64,000 nt of DNA from Nostoc desertorum CM1-VF14. Its GTDB lineage: Bacteria; Cyanobacteriota; Cyanobacteriia; Cyanobacteriales; Nostocaceae. The stretch spans positions 21,123 to 85,122 of the forward strand of contig JAHHHR010000032.1 of the NCBI GenBank assembly GCA_019359245.1. Direction: 5' to 3'. Shown piece after piece: positions 1 to 7,345 of this stretch (the first letter of the stretch is position 1; every line of letters starts with the position of its first letter). The notes beneath the pieces were generated by a model that saw only the letters and a program-made list of their open reading frames with translations, was not told where the DNA came from and searched no databases. The position numbers and the translations under genes are program-made.

Positions 1-138
1 TTCCGGAGAGTGACAGAAGCTGTTCATGAGCGGATCGCCCACTATGGATGGAAGAAACCATTCTGTTTTCTTAGGAGAGGGATAAAACAAAGCAAAAAAG
101 GATTGGGAATTGCTAAGGAGCCACCAGAAGCAGATTGA
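1..138 (+). CDS. C-terminal end of an unidentified ORF cut by the window edge
   Basis: An open frame enters from the left edge and stops with TGA at 136-138, giving 45 residues ending in EPPEAD. It is rich in Lys and Arg (for example HYGWKKPF and RRGIKQSKK). I do not recognise the family. A basic tail would fit a transposase or another DNA-binding protein, but that is a guess. The next gene is over 370 bases away and on the other strand, so the neighbours give no help. Confidence 0.3.
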   Translation, partial: FRRVTEAVHERIAHYGWKKPFCFLRRGIKQSKKGLGIAKEPPEAD

Positions 139-510
139 AGTTACTTTAACAAACAGCAATATTGGTGTCAGTCGCTAGAAGAAGATTCTTGTATTTTGCA
201 TGAATGGCTCCTGCTAAAAAGCTAGCAATAGTGTCTCGTAGAGAACATCTGAATTAATGAAAAGAATGAAATATGCTTAGATAAAGAGTACCTAAACTTT
301 GTTTAAGTACCCCCCTATGCAAACTAATGACTAACCATTTAATAACAGCTTAGTTGCTATCTTTCCTTTTCTAATCTTGCTTGAGACAGATTACTTACTC
401 ATACTTCGTTGGTTGCGCTCCAGGGCAATCCAAATATATCTGACAGTTAACAGTTCGTGAGCAAAAGCTCCCCTAGCTCAAGATTGCCTTTGACCAACGC
501 TAATGCCACT
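139..510. other. Intergenic stretch, no gene seen
   Basis: AT-rich sequence between the left-edge ORF and the convergent gene ending at 511. I see no ORF of useful length, no RNA gene and no convincing terminator. Confidence 0.5.
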
Positions 511-1239
511 TTACTTATTAGAGTTTTTGTGCCTCGTAGGGTCAACTAACCGATATGATTGGTCAGATTCACTCGTTGGAGGAAACGGATTTCCAGCAGT
601 TGAGGTTACCTCTAGCCCTGTGCCTCTTCCATTAGAATTGATTACTTCATACTGTCCACTAATGGGAGTGCGTTCCCCTGGACTATGCAAAGAAAATTGA
701 GGCTCCTCTGATTGGCTTAACTCTGTAGTAATGGGAGTGTAAATTAAAGTAAATTGGCTTTTAATTTCAAAACCTGGAAGATAGCCACCGTGGAACGAGA
801 TATCTGACAACTGACTGAATGTATTTTTAATGGATGAGATTGGTTTAAGCAATTGTGGGTTGTCCTGACTCCACCTAATAATTTGTGCATCTAGCAATTC
901 TTGAAACTCAACAGCGTGTACTGTCGCATCATCCAAGAAAGTTTGACTATCTGCAATTATCGATAACTTCAGAGTCAGCAAAAGTATTGTTTGTATTTCT
1001 AAAGAATCGTCTTTAGAGGTAACTTGTGTACAAGACTCATCTACATAAAAACCAAATTGGCTTTTAAAATGTGAAAAGCTCGGTGTTTGAAGTTGTTGAC
1101 TAAGATATGACAACAATCCGGTATCTGGATCTGATAGAATCTGGCGAACGATGGGGATTTGTGTCATAAATATTTTGCGAATTTTAAATTTAACGTTTTC
1201 TTTCCCAACAATTTCATCAGATTCAGCACTTTGAGACAT
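511..1239 (-). CDS. Hypothetical protein with a YjzC-like C-terminal module
   Basis: 242 residues, starting ATG at 1239 with only a weak ribosome-binding site. Residues 1 to about 185 are unrecognised: hydrophilic to mixed, without a signal peptide. The last 55 residues carry a pattern I know from small stand-alone bacterial proteins of the YjzC kind: PGER near residue 188, then SGQYEV, a glycine-rich turn (GRGTG), GNPFPPT and finally YRLVDPT followed by basic residues. Function is unknown for that module. Attachment to a 185-residue N-terminal region looks like a fusion. It stands alone, convergent with the left-edge ORF. Family memory is moderate; no function is proposed. Confidence 0.6.
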   Translation of the reverse strand: MSQSAESDEIVGKENVKFKIRKIFMTQIPIVRQILSDPDTGLLSYLSQQLQTPSFSHFKSQFGFYVDESCTQVTSKDDSLEIQTILLLTLKLSIIADSQTFLDDATVHAVEFQELLDAQIIRWSQDNPQLLKPISSIKNTFSQLSDISFHGGYLPGFEIKSQFTLIYTPITTELSQSEEPQFSLHSPGERTPISGQYEVINSNGRGTGLEVTSTAGNPFPPTSESDQSYRLVDPTRHKNSNK

Positions 1240-1749
1240 CCATCAAACTGACGAAACTTAGCTCAATCGCTCTACCGATTTACTTAAAACATCTTTGATG
1301 CTGCTTTCACGCCTCTCATCCCCGACTAAGGGAGCAATCATAGACTGTGGGGGCAATACGGTTCGGTTAAGACATCTCTTTGCCCTTGACAGCAGAGGAG
1401 TTTTTGAGCATGACTATGTACCCCTACAAATGCGATCAAGACCGAATCTTGGGTTGAAAGAACCTTTCAACCCACAGGCCCCAATGGTGTTGTGATTCAA
1501 CTCGTCCAATGGCTCATCGAAAACAGTTGTTAATAAATAAATGAAGAATTTTTAAGTGGTAAAGGTTTCAAAGCACGCAGAGCCACATCCAGATTAGCAG
1601 CTTACATACTTGATATTAACTATCTCTTGGTGGATATTAACACAAGTATATTTATGAATATATCTGCCTTAATAATACACATGATGATAGTGCCAATTTT
1701 ACTTTTTAACGGTGTAAATAAAAATAAGTACTTCCATAAATAACTAAGT
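1240..1749. other. Intergenic stretch with a probable gene relic
   Basis: No intact gene is seen. A short frame at 1453-1533 reads like a protein C-terminus and is listed separately. The rest is AT-rich, and the ORF starting near 1295 has no convincing coding character. Confidence 0.4.
1453..1533 (+). pseudogene. Possible C-terminal relic, VOC/glyoxalase-like
   Basis: The frame reads TGPNGVVIQLVQWL and then stops at TAA 1531-1533. The PxGxxIQL pattern resembles the last strand of glyoxalase/VOC-fold proteins. Nothing upstream in this or other frames gives the remainder of such a domain, so at most it is a decayed fragment. The evidence is one short motif. Confidence 0.2.
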
Positions 1750-2190
1750 ATGGCAACCTTATGTAATCCCACACTATCAATCGATCTTTTTACTAATTCA
1801 GAGCCGAATGTCAGTGTAACGGTTGATGTCAGGCTCACTTCATTTGAGACTTTTCTTATTGAGAATGAGGTTGGTTTCCAACTCAGAGCTAAACTAGTTA
1901 GAGATGATGGTGGTTTCAACGGAGGAGATAATAACTTATTCTTGTTTCCAACTCAAAATATCACTAGTACAGGGACTTATACTTTTCAATCGACAGTTAG
2001 CTATAGCACCCTGAATGAAGATAGTGGCTTATTTAACTCCAGTGATGAGATATTCGCCAATTTTAGCCTCACAAGCACAGAACAAATTTTTCCATTAAAT
2101 GTATCGATTAGCAGCCCTACTATTGAGGTCAGGGCCGTTTCATTTCCTAAATATCTCGAAAAAACAAGGGTTTTAGCGATTAAGAATTGA
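1750..2190 (+). CDS. Hypothetical beta-rich protein
   Basis: 146 residues, start ATG at 1750 without a clear Shine-Dalgarno sequence. Alternating hydrophobic and polar residues with many Ser, Thr and Asn (for example VSVTVDVRLTSF and TGTYTFQSTVSY) suggest a beta-sandwich. There is no signal peptide, membrane segment or catalytic motif. The last residues (YLEKTRVLAIKN) differ in character and may be a read-through tail. The flanks hold relics and short ORFs. I do not recognise the family. Confidence 0.45.
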   Translation: MATLCNPTLSIDLFTNSEPNVSVTVDVRLTSFETFLIENEVGFQLRAKLVRDDGGFNGGDNNLFLFPTQNITSTGTYTFQSTVSYSTLNEDSGLFNSSDEIFANFSLTSTEQIFPLNVSISSPTIEVRAVSFPKYLEKTRVLAIKN

Positions 2191-2389
2191 TTATTTTGTT
2201 ACCAGCCTGCCGATAAAATGAACAATCTTACTGTTATTTAAGTACTTAAAAGTTCATTTATTCGTCACTCCCACTTACAACTTTTTTTCGCTAACCATCT
2301 TGATAAATCCTGTTTCAGGTGGAAGAAAATAGCCCTGCCACTGAGGGAAAATTTGGTCAACCGAGAAAACTCAAGTAATGTAGTAGTTG

Positions 2390-2611
2390 ATGGAAATCGA
2401 AAAAGCCGAAGACCAAAATCTTCAAGCTGATGCTGATAACATCAATTCTTCAGCCCTTGTACCAGAGGACAAACCAGCAGCCATTCAAGAGCCAAAAGAA
2501 CCGAACTACATTCCACTACGGGATAATCTCATAGTCCAATCGGCAGGCAAATCAGGCTGGCAGATTTCTGATATTTGGCGTGATATTCGAGTGGATGATT
2601 TTTGTAGTTAA
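2390..2611 (+). CDS. Small acidic hypothetical protein
   Basis: 73 residues from ATG 2390 (a TTG sits one codon earlier). The N-terminal half is acidic and disordered-looking (Glu, Asp, Gln, Pro rich). The C-terminal half, from about residue 40, has a more ordered look with a Trp-containing segment GWQISDIWRDIRVDDF. No family is recognised. It could be a small regulatory or antitoxin-like protein, or a gene fragment. No partner gene is adjacent. Confidence 0.35.
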   Translation: MEIEKAEDQNLQADADNINSSALVPEDKPAAIQEPKEPNYIPLRDNLIVQSAGKSGWQISDIWRDIRVDDFCS

Positions 2612-2972
2612 TTAAAGCAGGCAATTTATATTCCCAGACGGTTCAGTATCAAGGCGGTTGCAGTTATCCACGATCCAAATGTCAACGGATTGCAGATTGC
2701 CGATTGTAGATTGTAAATTTATTGTTGATATTAGAGGGTAAATTGTAGATTTTCCCCTGCTTGAAAGCTAGTAGCTCGTGTAATATTCCAATCTGCTTTT
2801 CTTTAATCTACATTCTCCCCTATTCGGTCAGAGATTGAGGAACAGGCACAAAGTAAGGGAGAAAAGTTTTCCGAATGCATTCCTGTGCAGCCTGTCCCTC
2901 AATACTTGGTTAAAACACGGCCTATAGTAACCGTTTGAGCAATTTTTGTAAACTATCTTTGCACCCAGTCAA

Positions 2973-3019
2973 AGCTATAGTTGCATTGTACCTATAATAA
3001 ACTACGTGTAACTATAACT
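2973..3019. promoter_or_regulatory. Imperfect 13-bp inverted repeat, operator candidate
   Basis: AGCTATAGTTGCA at 2973-2985 faces TGTAACTATAACT at 3007-3019, matching at 11 of 13 positions, with a TATAAT-like sequence at 2993-2998 between the arms. Symmetric arms around a -10-like box are what a dimeric repressor site would look like. It lies about 500 bases upstream of the SDR gene. No regulator gene is intact nearby. Confidence 0.3.
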
Positions 3020-3238
3020 AAAAGTTAGCACCATGTAAGCGTGTATCGCTGGATTACGCATCAAAGACGATACCAAAGACAAGCAAAATTTATCGGCAGC
3101 GCAATAGTTTCTATTCTCGTTGCCAATATGCTCCCTCCGCGATCGCATATTGGTGAAAGTGTTGTGTTGTCACTGTAACCATAAGTTTGCCGCCTTTGAA
3201 AGCATAACCTTGCCGCAGGATAAGCGAAAAGGCTTGAT

Positions 3239-3313
3239 TTAACGTTCAGCGATCGCAGTCAAAGCATTTGGTTTTGAAACCAAAAAGACGAGTTCTTTCC
3301 CCAAATCAGTCAA
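3239..3313 (-). pseudogene. Possible relic of a winged-helix regulator C-terminus
   Basis: On the minus strand the frame reads LTDLGKELVFLV and stops at 3239-3241. The phrase LTxLGxEL is typical of the C-terminal end of HxlR-type winged-helix regulators, which often neighbour oxidoreductase genes. Upstream the frame lacks the recognisable HTH part, so only a fragment would remain. Confidence 0.2.
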
Positions 3314-3516
3314 ACGCCGCCCGAAGGATAGACGGATCTTGGAAATCAGTACGACAGTTTGATCGTCGGAGTGCCCCTGTCCGTCAAGCAAAGAGGCTAC
3401 GAACAGTTAACATGCGTTTTAACTCAATTAACTTGACTGGTCTAAATTGAGCGATCGCTGAAGAATGAAATGTAACCAGGTGGGCAGCAAGCTTCACCAA
3501 CCTAACGGAGAACAAG

Positions 3517-4356
3517 ATGAGCAATATTAATATGAGCAGTAAAAATATGACACATAAGAGCGCGCTCGTTACTGGAGCATCCAGTGGAATCGGTGCCGTC
3601 TATGCCGATCGCTTCGCAAAGCGTGGTTACGATCTCGTGCTGGTAGCGCGTGACCACGCCCGAATGGAAGCTCTAGCCGAAAGACTGCGCCGGGAAACCG
3701 GGGTGGTGGTTGACATCCTTCAGGCCGATCTCACCGATGCTGGTGAACTCGCCCAGGTGGAGGAGCGGCTAAGTATTGACACGCGCATTAGTATCCTGGT
3801 TAACAATGCTGGTGTCAGCGCTGCCAGCAGTTTCATAGATCAAAGCCCGGATGAGGTGGCTAAAATCATCAGCCTCAACACCATAGCGCTAACGCGGCTT
3901 GCCAGCGCCGTCGCTCCACGGTTCGTCAAGGCGGGCGATGGCGCGATTATTAACATCAGTTCGGCGGTTGCGTTAGTACCGGAATTCGGTTTGACTGTCT
4001 ATGGCGCAACCAAAGCCTTTGTCCTCTTCCTCACCCAGGGTCTCCACTTCGAGCTTGGCCCCAAAGGTGTCTATGTTCAGGCTGTGCTACCGGCATCAAC
4101 GCAGACGGAAATCTGGGAGCGCTCAGGTTGGGATATGAATGCGCTACCGCCTGCTATGAAAGTTGACGAACTAGTGGATGCCGCCCTTGTTGGCTTCGAT
4201 CGCCGCGAAACTGTCACCATCCCGTCGCTTCCCGATGCGGAGCAGTGGAACACCTTCGATGCTGCTCGTCAGAGCATGATCCCAAATTTCAATCAGGTAG
4301 ATGCCGCAGACCGCTATCGCCTCGCCTCAAAGCCATATGTGCGCCAGTTATCGTAA
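3517..4356 (+). CDS. SDR-family NAD(P)-dependent oxidoreductase
   Basis: 279 residues, classical short-chain dehydrogenase/reductase. The nucleotide-binding motif TGASSGIG is at about residues 19-26, NNAG at about 97-100, the catalytic Ser lies in INISSAVAL, and the YGATK motif holds the catalytic Tyr and Lys. The start ATG 3517 follows a GGAG box. The substrate cannot be read from sequence; relatives are often annotated as DltE-like oxidoreductases. Base composition is visibly richer in G+C than the neighbours and I see no perfect GCGATCGC octamer in it, which suggests recent transfer. It stands alone behind a long non-coding leader. Confidence 0.85.
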   Translation: MSNINMSSKNMTHKSALVTGASSGIGAVYADRFAKRGYDLVLVARDHARMEALAERLRRETGVVVDILQADLTDAGELAQVEERLSIDTRISILVNNAGVSAASSFIDQSPDEVAKIISLNTIALTRLASAVAPRFVKAGDGAIINISSAVALVPEFGLTVYGATKAFVLFLTQGLHFELGPKGVYVQAVLPASTQTEIWERSGWDMNALPPAMKVDELVDAALVGFDRRETVTIPSLPDAEQWNTFDAARQSMIPNFNQVDAADRYRLASKPYVRQLS

Positions 4357-4523
4357 CTTTTTCCCAACTGATGCCCGCTGGTAGTTTACAGGAATTCGCT
4401 TGGCAAGTTCAAAACCGTAATTTTGACGAGCGAAGTCTTCACCAGAGGTGTTTTACCCCATCTGAAAAATTAATAGCTGCCTACTTTACCCCCACGTTCC
4501 TTACAAATCCTCTTTTTTAGCCA

Positions 4524-5414
4524 ATGGATATGATTATGACAACACTAGAGACAATGACAGGCAAAATCAACCCCCAAGAACTGACCCAAAGCAAACTACA
4601 ATTGCACTATGCTGTTCAATATATTGCCGCAACGGGTGCGGCATTGGTAGAGCCTCTACCAGATTACAGCCACACCAGCATGGTATGGAATCCGGTTTTA
4701 GAAGCGTTTGTTGGATCGACTATTCGAGCAGCCCAGCCCTTTCAAATAGCACTCAACCCAGTCAGCCTCACATTACTGTTGATAGATGATCAGAATGACA
4801 CGATCGCATCTTTGCCATTACACGGAAAGACAATGCTAGAAGGGCTGGATTGGCTTCAACACGAGATTTCTAAACTCGGTACAGATGCCAGCGAGATTGT
4901 CTTTTTAGACTATCCACCTGATGATTTTCCCGATCATCCCCTTGCTCACGGAGCCTCCTTTGATGCCAGCCAAGAGGTGGAATTGCGTGAATTAGCAAAT
5001 TACTACATCACCGCACATCGGCTACTTCAGAAGATTGTTACAACTAACGAGAATGCTTCAGCGATTTACATTTGGCCCCATCATTTTGATATGGCAACAC
5101 TAATTACACTTTCTGACTCCAAAAATGAGAATCCATTAACAGTCGGGGTTGGATTATCGCCTGGAGACACTAGCTATCAAGAACCTTACTGGTATGTGTC
5201 TCCTTATCCGTATCCAGACACAGCCAATCTTCCTACCCTTGATGGTCAGGCTTTTTGGCATACCCAACACTGGGTTGGGGCTGTGCTGCAAGCTTCTCAA
5301 TTCACTAAAAATGCTAATGCCCAAACCCAACAACAGCAGGTTGCGGCATTCCTGCATTCTGCTGTGAAAGCATCAATAACCCTGCTCAAGTCCGAGTCTT
5401 CTGCTGAAGTTTGA
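4524..5414 (+). CDS. Conserved hypothetical protein, possibly DUF5996-like
   Basis: 296 residues. No signal peptide or membrane segments. The segment IYIWPHHFDMATLI (about residues 178-191), followed by VGLSPGD and EPYWYVSPYPYP, resembles the WPHHFD...SPGD...EPYxYxSPxP pattern I associate with DUF5996 proteins, whose function is unknown. The clustered His, Asp and Tyr residues could be a metal or substrate site, but that is inference. The start is ATG 4524; further in-frame ATGs follow closely. The preceding SDR gene ends 168 bases upstream, so co-transcription is possible. Confidence 0.6.
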   Translation: MDMIMTTLETMTGKINPQELTQSKLQLHYAVQYIAATGAALVEPLPDYSHTSMVWNPVLEAFVGSTIRAAQPFQIALNPVSLTLLLIDDQNDTIASLPLHGKTMLEGLDWLQHEISKLGTDASEIVFLDYPPDDFPDHPLAHGASFDASQEVELRELANYYITAHRLLQKIVTTNENASAIYIWPHHFDMATLITLSDSKNENPLTVGVGLSPGDTSYQEPYWYVSPYPYPDTANLPTLDGQAFWHTQHWVGAVLQASQFTKNANAQTQQQQVAAFLHSAVKASITLLKSESSAEV

Positions 5415-5416
5415 CG

Positions 5417-5512
5417 ATGAATGTCTTGCAAACTTGTCCTCTCTGTTCTCACCAGGTTTTGTGCCATATCTGCGCTAGAAGATTTTATTGGTTGTGTGGC
5501 TTTGTTGGATAA
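5417..5512 (+). pseudogene. Truncated zinc-ribbon small protein
   Basis: A 31-residue frame starting ATG 5417 has the spacing CPLC, then CHIC, then FYWLC. It matches the beginning of a small zinc-ribbon protein common in cyanobacteria (CPxCSHxxLRH...VYWFCxxCxQEM). It loses the last Cys pair where GGCTTTGTTG begins, a sequence like an IS terminus, and stops at TAA 5510-5512. It is probably a gene broken by an insertion whose remains follow to about 5600. Confidence 0.4.
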
Positions 5513-5600
5513 ATAAACCTATTGAAATCAAGGGTTTGGGCGATTGAGATCCCAATAAATACTTATTCTATGACATCTTGAGAGGCTCAAACCCTTACCC
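5501..5600. mobile_element. Possible insertion-sequence or MITE remnant
   Basis: The stretch begins with GGCTTTGTTG, like the ends of several bacterial IS elements, and contains an inverted pair AGGGTTTGGGC near 5531 and GCTCAAACCCT near 5586. No transposase frame is present. It coincides with the point where the zinc-ribbon gene loses its end. Confidence 0.25.
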
Positions 5601-5721
5601 AAATTGAGGCAGCAAAAGCGATCGCTTACTCTAATTCTCCCCTAGTTCTCCCCGATCGCACTTTAATCTTAGAAGTCTAGAAGACTTGAGGCTCTAGGCG
5701 CTTTCAGTAAGGAGGAGAACA

Positions 5722-7161
5722 ATGCAACTAAAACATAGCCACATCTTTCGCCCAGAAGCCCTAGATCGCTTATCTTCACCAGAACAACTGGATCAAGCAA
5801 TACAAGTTGTCAAACCTCAAGCTTGGTTAACCCTATCTACTTTGAGTTTTGTGGTTGCTGTGGCTGGTATCTGGAGTGTGTTTGGTAGAATTCCTCTCAC
5901 CGTCACAGGTCAAGGTATATTGATTAAGCCGCACCATGTTGTGGAATTTCAAGCACCCAGTTCTGGCCCATTACTAACTCTAAAGGTCAAGGCAGGGGAT
6001 ATTATTAAACAAGGTGATGTACTAGGGATAATCGACCAATCAGCACTGAAGCAGCAACTACAACAAGAGCAAGTAAAGTTGCAACAGCTGCAAACCCAGA
6101 ATCAAGAAACGGATAGCCTACAAAAGCTGCTGATTGACCAACAAATTATCACTCTTGGACAGCAAAAATTAGATTTAGAAAATAATCTGCATCGAGAGCA
6201 AAGTGCGCCCAAGTTACGCGATCAAACACTGAGAGCGATCGCTCAAAAACGTCAAAGCATTAATTCCCGCAAACAACAAATTAGTTACTTACTTAAAACT
6301 CTCCAAGGACGGGTTGATAACCGTCGTCAGCTTTTTGAGCAGCATGTCATCAGCCAAGATATGCTGGTGCAAGCTGAACAGGAATATTTTAATACTCAAA
6401 GCGAACTATCAAATATTGATGTGCAACTGAAGGATCTTGAAATTCAAGAAACCACCACGCAACGAGAATATCTGGAAAATCTGAATAGAATTGACGAAAT
6501 TAAAACTAAAATTAAAGATATCAATAGTCAAAATACTAAACTACGCGAACAAGACCTGAGGCAATCAATTGACAAAACTAATCAAATTCAGGAAATAAAG
6601 CGCCGTATTGCCCAATTAGAACTGCAACTATCTCAAGAAAGTAGAATCATTAGCAAATACAATGGTCATATTCTAGAAGTAAGTGTTGTTCCTGGTCAAA
6701 TGATGAATCCGGGTATTCGCTTGGGTTCAATTGAAGCTGAACAGCCGAATTCAAAACTTGTGAGTCTTGTTTACTTTGCTAATAAAGATGGTAAGCAAAT
6801 CAAGCCAGGAATGGCTGTACAAGTGACTCCCAGCTTTGCCAAACGTGAACGCGAAGGTGGCATTGTCGGAACGATCGCAGATATTTCTTCATTTCCGGTA
6901 ACTACACAAGATATTACAGCGATCGTTGGTAACAAAGAAATGGCCGCTAGTCTCGCGGGTAAAGGTGAAGGTCAGGTGCAAGCTTTTGTCCAACTCCAAG
7001 AAAACCCTACATCAATAAGTGGTTACGAATGGTCATCATCTGATGGCCCAGCCTTAAAAATATCTTCCGGCACAACTACCTCTGTTCAAGTGAAAGTCGG
7101 AGAAAAAGCACCTATTTCTTATATTATTCCTATGCTACGCTCTTGGACGGGGATTTATTAA
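5722..7161 (+). CDS. HlyD-like periplasmic adaptor of an NHLM-type peptide exporter
   Basis: 479 residues. A cytoplasmic N-terminus is followed by one membrane segment (about residues 35-55), a biotinyl-lipoyl-like hairpin (VKAGDIIKQGDVLGIID, about 90-106), a long Gln/Leu-rich coiled coil (about 110-315) and a second lipoyl half and beta barrel (GHILEVSVVPGQMMNPG onward). This is the membrane-fusion protein layout, linking an inner-membrane ABC exporter to the outer membrane. Order and partners match the NHLM (nitrile hydratase leader microcin) export set. ATG 5722 has a strong AAGGAGGAG site 5 bases upstream. The next gene starts 157 bases on, after a repeat-filled gap. Confidence 0.85.
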   Translation: MQLKHSHIFRPEALDRLSSPEQLDQAIQVVKPQAWLTLSTLSFVVAVAGIWSVFGRIPLTVTGQGILIKPHHVVEFQAPSSGPLLTLKVKAGDIIKQGDVLGIIDQSALKQQLQQEQVKLQQLQTQNQETDSLQKLLIDQQIITLGQQKLDLENNLHREQSAPKLRDQTLRAIAQKRQSINSRKQQISYLLKTLQGRVDNRRQLFEQHVISQDMLVQAEQEYFNTQSELSNIDVQLKDLEIQETTTQREYLENLNRIDEIKTKIKDINSQNTKLREQDLRQSIDKTNQIQEIKRRIAQLELQLSQESRIISKYNGHILEVSVVPGQMMNPGIRLGSIEAEQPNSKLVSLVYFANKDGKQIKPGMAVQVTPSFAKREREGGIVGTIADISSFPVTTQDITAIVGNKEMAASLAGKGEGQVQAFVQLQENPTSISGYEWSSSDGPALKISSGTTTSVQVKVGEKAPISYIIPMLRSWTGIY

Positions 7162-7345
7162 ATTGGGAATTGGGAATGGGGGATTGGGCATTGGGCATTG
7201 GAGAGTTAAAACTTAAGGGTTCACCCTCACAGGCTCAACATTTTAAATTCTAATACCAATACCCAATCTCCAATGCCCCATACCTAGGCTCCTTTCGACT
7301 TCGCTCAACAAGTGCCCCATGCCCAATCCCCAATGCCCCATCCCT
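7162..7345. repeat. Heptanucleotide-type short tandem repeats
   Basis: Copies of the GGGCATT/GGGAATT family occur in one orientation at about 7166-7203 and as the complement (CCCAATGCCCCAT) from about 7256. The second block runs into the first codons of the following exporter gene. Such repeats are typical of Nostoc intergenic DNA. Confidence 0.8.

Larger units (their letters stand above)
2612..3516. other. Long non-coding stretch before the SDR gene
   Basis: About 900 bases. It holds an imperfect inverted repeat at 2973-3019, a short hairpin around 3268-3285 (TTTGGTTT facing AAACCAAA), HIP1 octamers and a possible regulator relic on the minus strand at 3239-3313. A 60-codon plus-strand frame at 3268-3450 is very basic and starts on a rare codon; I do not accept it as a gene. 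Confidence 0.4.

Noticed and set aside
2981..2998. TTGCAT and TATAAT as a promoter pair before the SDR gene
   Set aside because: The two boxes are only six bases apart, far too close for a -35/-10 promoter.
3268..3450. Basic 60-codon frame before the SDR gene
   Set aside because: Non-ATG start, very Arg/Ser-rich composition, no ribosome site, and antisense to a better-looking relic.
4245..4520. Plus-strand frame overlapping the end of the SDR gene
   Set aside because: It is in another frame of the SDR coding region and its tail, with no recognisable protein features or ribosome site.
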